Of a stretch of 64,000 nt of DNA, positions 58,408 to 64,000 are shown in pieces. This DNA comes from Paenibacillus agricola (GTDB taxonomy: Bacteria; Bacillota; Bacilli; Paenibacillales; NBRC-103111), in the NCBI RefSeq assembly GCF_011440305.1, contig NZ_JAAOIW010000012.1, positions 124,001 to 188,000 of the forward strand, in the 5' to 3' direction. Below the pieces are notes generated by a model that was not told where the DNA came from, did no database searches, and saw only the letters and a list, made by a program, of their open reading frames with translations. A program made the translations under genes and the position numbers. Numbering within the stretch: the stretch's first letter is position 1; every line of letters begins with the position of its first letter.

Positions 58408-58983
58408 ATGAAACAGAAGCTAGCTTATGAACTGAAAAAGCTGCGGGGTCTAAAAAAAGCGGCGATTACATGGGAGAAATCGAAGTTTGCCAAAGATGAC
58501 CACGAATTTTTGAAAAAAACTACTTATTTCAAAAAGCAGATACCGGTACGAAATGGTGATTGGGCGGGACTGAGCGATGTTCAACTAGAAAACCGCATTA
58601 CGGAGCTGGTGGACGAATACGCCGTTCTGGAGGCATGGGCAGACCGTTTATATAAGGCGTGGGACGAACGTGTAGCTAAGGCTTGGTTAGACGAACTGAC
58701 GCAAGGCTCGGAGGATCCTAGCGAAATGGCTGGGCAACGGGAAGCAATACTTCCGGATCCTCCTGCAGCTGTACAGAAACAAGAAACGGTAGTTAAGCCT
58801 GGTCGCGGTGGATCGAGGCTAGGCGCGGGACGGAAGTCGTTGGGGAAAACCGTGAAGGTGTCCATCGCGCTTCCAGATGAAGATTGGGCTTACATCGAGA
58901 AGGAGATCCAAAACGGTACTTATGGATCCTTAGCGGATTATTTTCGTTCGTTGCACAACGGGGCTAAAGGTACTCTTACGTAG
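58408..58983 (+). CDS. Coiled-coil protein with C-terminal ribbon-helix-helix-like domain
   Basis: A 191-residue protein. The N-terminal half is helical (LAYELKKLRGLKKAAITWEK). After a linker, GRGGSRLGAGRKSLGKTVKV leads into VSIALPDEDWAYIEKEIQNG, which resembles a CopG-type ribbon-helix-helix as seen in plasmid partition or relaxosome proteins. AGGGGTG precedes ATG 58408. The 170-bp gap before it and 58139-58400 hold no clear gene. Confidence 0.65.
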   Translation: MKQKLAYELKKLRGLKKAAITWEKSKFAKDDHEFLKKTTYFKKQIPVRNGDWAGLSDVQLENRITELVDEYAVLEAWADRLYKAWDERVAKAWLDELTQGSEDPSEMAGQREAILPDPPAAVQKQETVVKPGRGGSRLGAGRKSLGKTVKVSIALPDEDWAYIEKEIQNGTYGSLADYFRSLHNGAKGTLT

Positions 58984-59082
58984 TTTAATGTGCCATTACG
59001 CAAGAGAGGTTACTATAAAGGGTTTTCTTATCCGTATGGAAAAAGGTCCCACTGGTTTACTGGGTGGAGAATGGTTTAATGG

Positions 59083-59208
59083 CTCGGAGTTGATCCCCTA
59101 CTTAATAAGGCGGATCGTAAAGCACTTGCCCAGGTTGTGCGATCTTTGGCGCTTAAAAGCTTGGATACAGCGAAGAACAGACCAGTAGCTAGTGTGCTCC
59201 ATTTGTAG
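59083..59208 (+). pseudogene. Possible gene remnant
   Basis: An open stretch without a start codon reads LGVDPLLNKADRKALAQVVR and ends ...RPVASVLHL before a stop. It looks like a real C-terminus whose 5' part lies in another frame (from ATG 59039), suggesting a frameshifted small gene. Not recognised. Confidence 0.25.
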
Positions 59209-59256
59209 CGAATTTGAACATGAAATCAGAAGAAGTAAAGGGAAGTTTTATAATCA

Positions 59257-59402
59257 CACCCTTATTAGGGTTTTAGTTATGACGAAAGCCATCGGATTGC
59301 TCCGATGGCTCTTAGGGGTCCCTCAAGGGAACCTGAGTATATAATTACAGTCTTGCAGGTTTTTTGCATTCTTGCAATGGGCCTCTAACAAAGTGTTGAG
59401 AG
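59257..59402. other. Hairpin cluster in a gene-free gap
   Basis: The 59209-59489 gap holds ACCC ttatta GGGT TTTAG (59257-59276), a perfect 10-bp stem AGCCATCGGA ttgc TCCGATGGCT (59287-59310) and TTGCA...TGCAA (59354-59378). No gene seen; it may end the leftward MazF-like gene or be a small RNA. Confidence 0.4.
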
Positions 59403-59489
59403 CCTGAGTTTTTACTACGTCTTACATTATACGCATGAAGTTACGGAATTGCAACCGGCAGTTACTAATTCTTTATTGTGGCGTATCTG

Positions 59490-60086
59490 TCAGGGACGGG
59501 TTCCTCCAGCATTGGCGGAACCTGGAGTAGGGCGATTAAGGCCTTTAGTGGTAAAGCGATCTTTGATTTTATTGTACAAATTACGCAACTGCGGTGACGG
59601 AACTACGATGATTTGGTCGCCTGATTTTAGCGGAGCCTTGATTCGTAATTTACTGACAGCCCGCATTTGACTGACTTTGGCGATGCTTTTTGTTCCAGTC
59701 GGATAGCCACTTACTCTATTGATTTCCGGAATTTCTCCCAAATCGACATCATTCCAGTTGGCGGTCTTGTTCGGTTTTGCGGAGCCAAGAGGTATAACCA
59801 TAATAGTGTCGGATGTTTTAGCATTATCCTCGACAACGACAGCGTAATGACTTCCTCCCAGCTCGGATCCAGGATTGTAGCCAAGCTCGACAGAAAGGAT
59901 TGTTCCGGCGTCATACTTCAGAGTCTCGGTTAACGGGTCAAAAGTAGCTTCCTTTTGTAGGTAGCCGCTGTAATGCCCTAACCATTCCTCGATTAATCCT
60001 TGATTTTTTGTATCTAAAGTTAGTATCACACTCTTTAATTGCTGTAAGGCGGTATCAAGTTCAGTAGTAGGATTCCCCAGCGACAT
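59490..60086 (-). CDS. MazF/PemK-like protein, phage variant
   Basis: A 198-residue protein. Residues 55-150 carry a MazF-like barrel (LKYDAGTILSVELGYNPGSE, then GSHYAVVVEDNAKTSDTIMV and IPLGS). A helical N-terminal extension of 50 residues and a Lys-rich C-terminus are added compared with MazF of about 115 residues. The usual Arg of the GxRP motif is replaced by GGSHYAV, so activity is uncertain. GGGAG lies 8 nt before ATG 60086. No antitoxin is adjacent. Confidence 0.75.
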   Translation of the reverse strand: MSLGNPTTELDTALQQLKSVILTLDTKNQGLIEEWLGHYSGYLQKEATFDPLTETLKYDAGTILSVELGYNPGSELGGSHYAVVVEDNAKTSDTIMVIPLGSAKPNKTANWNDVDLGEIPEINRVSGYPTGTKSIAKVSQMRAVSKLRIKAPLKSGDQIIVVPSPQLRNLYNKIKDRFTTKGLNRPTPGSANAGGTRP

Positions 60087-60291
60087 CTTTTTAACTCCCT
60101 TCAAACTAACTTCGGCAATTAACAATGATACGGACTAGACCAAGAAATGTCAGCAATTATTTTTTGAGTGAAAGGTTATAATAAATAAATGAAGCATTTG
60201 ATTGACGCTGTATCACCGACTAAAAGCGGATAATTCTTGAATATAAAATATTTCTTGTCCTATTTTACAGAATCGTGTAAATTATTGGTAT

Positions 60292-60303
60292 ACCTTGATA
60301 TAT
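60292..60303. other. Candidate right attachment core (attR)
   Basis: ACCTTGATATAT repeats the sequence at 18201-18212 in the same orientation. If real, the prophage spans about 42 kb. The flanks do not match, so the core would be only 12 bp. Confidence 0.3.
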
Positions 60304-60469
60304 TCTTTGTTCCTCTTCTTACTGCCTGTCACGCGACTGGGCAGCATTCTAATTCCGGATCGAGGTCTGGACAAATTCTAATGATTAATTTTCTTTGTCG
60401 TGCAATTAATTGACTCGACGGAGAAGGATGCGCAGCTTAACTGCTGTGATAAATATGTTAATCCCCTCG

Positions 60470-61135
60470 TTTGAGGTGTGATATAAAGTTTGATGACGGT
60501 GGCCTTAACTGTGCCTTTATGTAAGAGAGAAGCTCTATTGAGTGGTACGATATCCCAGGAGGAGTCTGCCCCTTTATAGGGCTTTTAATATTTGCTTGAT
60601 TCGCAAGCAAGAGGTGTAGGGAACCCCAGTTGGTTCTTTAAAATGGCCAATTAACTTCATATGGGATGAAAATGACGAGTCGGTTAAAAGCTGAGTTGTC
60701 ATTTTTGCGTTTCCTGATAGTTTGTGGCAGTAAGTAAGGAGCTATGCGGTGGATCCGTCCACACTGCATATGAAATCTCAATGGACGTTGACATATGATG
60801 CGCTTTGCATCCATGACAGGCTCGAAGGAGTTGGTGAGCTCCTGATTATCACATCACCGCAGAAACACCAGGCACATTATGTGCGACTAGCTGCTCCCGG
60901 CTGATAGGGGAGGTCAGGCAGTGATTACACATGCGCAGGTGCGGTCAATGGAAGAAGGACCGTGTCGATCCAAGCCAGGGGAAGAAAGGCGAGGATTCAA
61001 TATCCATCATAGCGTTGACCGGTCACAGACCACCAGCTCAAGCTGGCGCGGGTGACGCATCGCACCGGCTCTTTGGAGCCACACGGGATCTCCGTGCATG
61101 TGTGAAACTATTGCTTAACGTACAACTCCATGCCT
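60470..61135 (+). ncRNA. Candidate large structured RNA 2
   Basis: About 650 nt with no credible gene and many hairpins: TTGCTTG/CAAGCAA (60592-60610), GAACC/GGTTC (60620-60635), AAAATGAC/GTCATTTT (60668-60705), ATGC-GTGGA-tccg-TCCAC-GCAT (60745-60770), GATGC/GCATC (60799-60811), GGAG/CTCC (60827-60842), CGGTC/GACCG (60942-60962), CCAGC/GCTGG (61032-61044), GGCTC/GAGCC (61067-61080) and CACGG/CCGTG (61082-61098). It directly precedes a tyrosine recombinase. Class unidentified; strand assumed from neighbours. 60126-60469 is A/T-rich with no feature other than the attR candidate. Confidence 0.42.
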
Positions 61136-61277
61136 TATACATTACATATAGACGATCTTGAATTTGCTTGGGAAATCTACGGATTTGCGGCCTCAAGTGT
61201 AAAAACGGTCTCTGTTGCCAATGGGCGAGGTATGTCTACATAGATAAATTTGAATTGGAAAAAGGAGCTGCAGAATC

Positions 61278-62312
61278 ATGGCAGGCAGAGGCTGGATCAA
61301 AACAGACGAGGAGCTGCGGAGATTTGCTTACGCAAACGACGATATCATGAACAAAGGAGGCTACATCAATCTCATGCAGCAACTTAACAGATTGGCACGC
61401 CACACGAAGGGCGGTTTGAGTATTAAGACACAGCGGCAGTATTACAGCCATGCAGACCAGTTCATTCGCTTCTTGGCTGATGGGTATGGCAGCCAGAATC
61501 TTGCGAACATCTCTGGGAGACATATAGCTGATTACCTGGAAGAGAGGCAAGCAGACGGCAAAGCGGCTTCTACGATTGATCTGGATCTATGTGCTATCCG
61601 ATATTTCCATGATCAGTTTGATCCGAAAGCGACACGCTATAGCATTCCAGATAACTCGATGTTATGCAAGAAATACGGAATCACGCTGGATCCGCGCAAG
61701 TATGGAGGGGTGAATCGGCGCTGGACGTGGGCAGAAGTGAATCGGATGGTCGAGCTCGCTATCCGCTATGGTCGCTATGACGTTTCGCATATCATCCAAC
61801 TTGGATCGGGTCTGGGACTACGGATCCACGAAGGAATTCGCCTCTCCTGTGGAGATGCTATAGCGGCGCTACGGTCAGGAAAGCTGCACGTGAAGGGTAA
61901 GAACGGTCTCAAACGCGACGTCCCGCTAAGGGCTGATATGCCGCAGCTGCTTAGAGCAATCCTGGCCACGGCTCCCGGTAACTCTGATACAAAGCTTTTT
62001 GTTCCGGACGGAAAGAAAGCCCATGAGGTAATTCAGTCGATCCAGGCGTTTATCAGCAATTACCGTGACGGTGTTGCGGATCCCGGCGCCCGTCCGGATG
62101 GTGTGAAGATGACAGCTCACGGTCTCCGACACCTGTATGCATTTGAGCGGTATCGGGAATTCACTAATGAAGGATTCAAGCCTGCAGCTGCCCGGCTGAA
62201 GGTGGCCATGCTGATCGGACACTCCAGGGAAGATATCACCCGGATTTATTTGGCGGAAGATAAGGAGGAAAATATCGATGTCGGATCCGGAGTTTCTGCA
62301 GGAACGGAATAG
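61278..62312 (+). CDS. Second tyrosine recombinase
   Basis: A 344-residue XerC/phage-integrase-type enzyme. Core-binding domain about 45-130; catalytic residues visible are Arg in LGLRIHEGIRLS, Lys in VKGKNGLKRDV, HGLRH near residue 277, His in LIGHSREDITRIY with the nucleophile Tyr just after. It lacks the zinc-binding N-terminus of the prophage integrase, so it belongs to a different element. AAAGGAG precedes the ATG. Confidence 0.92.
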   Translation: MAGRGWIKTDEELRRFAYANDDIMNKGGYINLMQQLNRLARHTKGGLSIKTQRQYYSHADQFIRFLADGYGSQNLANISGRHIADYLEERQADGKAASTIDLDLCAIRYFHDQFDPKATRYSIPDNSMLCKKYGITLDPRKYGGVNRRWTWAEVNRMVELAIRYGRYDVSHIIQLGSGLGLRIHEGIRLSCGDAIAALRSGKLHVKGKNGLKRDVPLRADMPQLLRAILATAPGNSDTKLFVPDGKKAHEVIQSIQAFISNYRDGVADPGARPDGVKMTAHGLRHLYAFERYREFTNEGFKPAAARLKVAMLIGHSREDITRIYLAEDKEENIDVGSGVSAGTE

Positions 62313-62628
62313 CCAGCTGGAGCTGCAGGTGAGAAACCTTCAGGAAAGTGTAGGCAGATGGAAAAGGGAAGCCCAGGGTAAGCCGCCTCGCTTCGAATAC
62401 GTCCAGCAGCGACACGAACGGGGGCAGCACTACATTTCTGTACCTGTTGAATCTCTACCGTCTGACACGCCGCTACACGAAGCGCAGGAGTACATCCGGG
62501 ATCATGTGTTGCCGAAGTTTTACCCATACAAATACTATAATTGCTACTCTAGCCGACGCTATAGCGGGTGGGTCGTGACTATGGTAAGGGAAGATAGAGA
62601 TGTAGATATGGATGCGGGACCCGCTTAG
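62278..62628 (+). CDS. Hypothetical protein coupled to the second recombinase
   Basis: A 116-residue protein overlapping the recombinase end by 35 nt. A short N-terminal coiled coil (QERNSQLELQVRNLQESVGR) precedes a basic/aromatic C-terminal part (FYPYKYYNCYSSRRYSGWVV). AAGGAGGAAAATATCG precedes ATG 62278. Not recognised. Confidence 0.65.
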   Translation: MSDPEFLQERNSQLELQVRNLQESVGRWKREAQGKPPRFEYVQQRHERGQHYISVPVESLPSDTPLHEAQEYIRDHVLPKFYPYKYYNCYSSRRYSGWVVTMVREDRDVDMDAGPA

Positions 62629-62670
62629 GCCATTGCTTGGGGGAACTGAGTTAGGAAATGAGTTGTGGAA

Positions 62671-62699
62671 TTGATAACAGGCAAGCGAGTATATATATA
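62671..62699 (+). promoter_or_regulatory. Predicted promoter of the repeat protein
   Basis: TTGATA and TATATA are 17 bp apart inside a TA-repeat tract, 60 nt before the start at 62759. Confidence 0.5.
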
Positions 62700-62758
62700 T
62701 ATTTGTATTATATTGGTTTATACTTAGTATTATTTTCATTTTAGGAGGTATGGAAACA

Positions 62759-63094
62759 ATGTCAACTATTTACAACAGTTCATATGGTGGTTCGTCTGTC
62801 GGCAGGATAGAAAATGATGGTGTTGTTTACAACAGTTCATACGGTGGTTCGGCTATTGGAAGAGTAGAAAATGACGGTGTTGTTTATAACAGTTCATATG
62901 GCGGTTCGGCTATCGGCAGAGTAGAACGCAACGGTGTTGTTTATGACAGTTCATATGGTGGTTCGGCTATTGGAAGAGTAGAAAATGACGGTGTTGTTTA
63001 TGACAGTTCATATGGTGGTTCGGCTATTGGCAGAGCGGAAGGTGGCCATCTATTAAGAGGTGGGGCAGCATATTTATTGCTTATTAGGTTTTAA
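62759..63094 (+). CDS. Protein of five tandem 21-residue repeats
   Basis: A 111-residue protein almost wholly made of five copies of Y(N/D)SSYGGSAIGRVENDGVV. The DNA repeats are 63 bp and nearly identical. Short strands with glycine turns suggest a beta-propeller or beta-flower-like fold in which each repeat is one blade; this is inference. The C-terminal 15 residues are hydrophobic. AGGAGG lies 9 nt before ATG 62759. It has its own promoter. Confidence 0.75.
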   Translation: MSTIYNSSYGGSSVGRIENDGVVYNSSYGGSAIGRVENDGVVYNSSYGGSAIGRVERNGVVYDSSYGGSAIGRVENDGVVYDSSYGGSAIGRAEGGHLLRGGAAYLLLIRF

Positions 63095-63170
63095 TTTTCA
63101 TAAAAACAATACTACAAGCTCGCATAGTTATTAGAGAGTTCGAGGGCTCGTTCGTAATCTTTGGTAAGTA

Positions 63171-63272
63171 TTGCCGTATAATGCAGACAGCTCCACATAT
63201 GATGGTCGCCATAATCGTGGAACAAGCGAACAATTTGCAAACTACATCCGTGAACAGGCAGACGTAAAATAG
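63171..63272 (+). pseudogene. Possible C-terminal gene remnant
   Basis: A 33-codon stretch reads DSSTYDGRHNRGTSEQFANY and ends IREQADVK before TAG. No ribosome binding site or good start is present, so it may be the tail of a broken gene. The rest of 63095-63350 shows nothing else. Confidence 0.25.
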
Positions 63273-63350
63273 ATATTTACTACATAAGAAAACCGCCAAT
63301 CCTATTTAGGGTCGGCGGCTTATTTGTATTGTGGAGATTTCAAGTAAGGT

Positions 63351-63569
63351 TTAAAGCTTCTCTCCTGTGTCACGTAGTGTAAACACGGCTTCAAAATCAC
63401 ATCCCAAGACAGATGCTATCTCGACAGCTTCTTTCTCGGTAAATTTATCCCTCGATAGTTTATTCGTTAAGTTTTGGCGAGATTGACCTAGTTTGTTTGC
63501 TAGATCAGCAATAGTCATGTCTCGTCTCCCTAAAATGACTTTTATTTTTTCAGCTATTGTTAACGGCAT
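63351..63569 (-). CDS. XRE helix-turn-helix repressor-like protein
   Basis: A 72-residue single-domain regulator: TIAEKIKVILGRRDMTIADL, then ANKLGQSRQNLTNKLSRDKF. It is divergent from a rightward operon with operator-like repeats between, so it probably controls a second immunity region. Confidence 0.85.
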   Translation of the reverse strand: MPLTIAEKIKVILGRRDMTIADLANKLGQSRQNLTNKLSRDKFTEKEAVEIASVLGCDFEAVFTLRDTGEKL

Positions 63570-63609
63570 TATTCCACAACCTTTCTACAGTCCAATTGTA
63601 CACATATAT

Positions 63610-63692
63610 GTTTCTTATGTCTACAAAAATAAATATAAGAAACTAATTGGTTTACTATAATTGTTGACAAAAGAAACTAATTAGTGTACATT
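63610..63692 (+). promoter_or_regulatory. Second immunity-region promoter and operators
   Basis: TTGACA (63664-63669) and TACATT (63687-63692) are 17 bp apart. AAGAAACTAATTAG (63671-63684) fills the spacer and AAGAAACTAATTGG (63637-63650) lies upstream; an inverted half site GTTTCTT is at 63610. Confidence 0.7.
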
Positions 63693-63751
63693 TGAAGTAG
63701 AAAGTGAAAGATTCATGTAGCCATATGTCGAAAAATCGGAGGTGACGAGAT

Positions 63752-63871
63752 ATGTTTAAAAGCGGAATGGTATTTCGTGGTAGAGCCTACCTGAGGATCC
63801 GAGGATCTTGGTATCTACTGACCATGATCGCTACCAAGTTGGACAAGCAGAGAGGGGTTGAGATCCATTGA
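63752..63871 (+). CDS. Small early protein (39 residues)
   Basis: Opens MFKSGMVFRGRAYLRIRGSW and ends KQRGVEIH. GGAGGTGACGA precedes the ATG and the promoter is 60 nt upstream. It overlaps the next start by four bases. Function unknown. Confidence 0.6.
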   Translation: MFKSGMVFRGRAYLRIRGSWYLLTMIATKLDKQRGVEIH

Positions 63872-64000
63872 AGGATGACGTGGTTTATGGGTTAACGCGT
63901 TTCTTACTGCAGTCGTGTAAGGCTATGAATCAAAAAAGCGATCTCCTAGACAAACAGATCAGTAAGCTGCGGATAGAACTTGAAGAGCTACAAGCAGCAC
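63868..64000 (+). CDS. Early protein, partial at window edge
   Basis: TTG 63868 overlaps the previous stop (TTGA). It reads MKDDVVYGLTRFLLQSCKAM and then a coiled-coil-like stretch to the edge without a stop. GAGGGG precedes the start. Confidence 0.55.
   Translation, partial: MKDDVVYGLTRFLLQSCKAMNQKSDLLDKQISKLRIELEELQAA

Noticed and set aside
60931-61161. 76-residue rightward frame in RNA candidate 2
   Set aside because: No ribosome binding site, improbable composition, and it crosses several hairpins.

Overview
The window looks like a chromosomal segment of a spore-forming Firmicute, most likely Paenibacillus or a close relative. This rests on the gene families seen: YlbJ sporulation membrane protein, YycC, YutD beside lipoyl synthase, a PepF-type oligoendopeptidase, DUF2225, strong AGGAGG ribosome binding sites and frequent TTG/GTG starts. 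No rRNA, tRNA or CRISPR array was recognised.

Positions 1-18185 are ordinary host genes. They include a partial secreted protein, a split nickel-pincer (Lar) cassette with larC2 encoded away from and opposite to larB-larC1, lipA and yutD separated by a hairpin-bearing intergenic repeat, NAD kinase, an alpha-glucan phosphorylase, YlbJ, a truncated haemoglobin, DUF2225, a diguanylate cyclase, YycC, an M3 peptidase, a chemotaxis receptor, a VOC protein and a conserved hypothetical gene.

A prophage begins just after 18185. Its lysogeny block (18262-20760) has a tyrosine integrase with a LexA-like box, an ImmA-type protease, a CI-like repressor, a Cro-like gene and five GATAA-N5-TTATC operators. 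The early and replication block (20903-36848) carries a DUF2800 nuclease, DUF2815 ssDNA-binding protein, MazG-like protein, MazF-like toxin, family A DNA polymerase, a PcfK/AcrIIA9-like and PcfJ pair, a VapE-type primase-helicase, VRR-NUC nuclease, SNF2 helicase and a sigma-like late regulator. The late block (37255-53885) is a contractile-tailed phage set: terminases, DUF1073 portal, Mu F-like head protein, DUF2213, DUF2184 capsid, DUF4054, neck proteins, DUF3383 sheath, tube, frameshifted tail chaperone, tape measure, DUF6046-like, baseplate plug, and a hub fused to a muramidase-like domain.

The late block stops abruptly at 53885. No spike, baseplate wedge, tail fibre, holin or endolysin follows in the window. 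Instead 53.9-64.0 kb is an accessory region: a serine resolvase with a candidate res site, a DUF4352-like protein, DUF771, a plasmid-type DUF3967 protein, a DnaA-box cluster, two long ORF-poor stretches dense in hairpins (57701-58138 and about 60470-61135) that look like large structured RNAs, a second MazF-like gene, a second tyrosine recombinase, a 21-residue-repeat protein, and a second small immunity region running off the right edge. Either the prophage is defective and flanked by another element, or an element has interrupted it.
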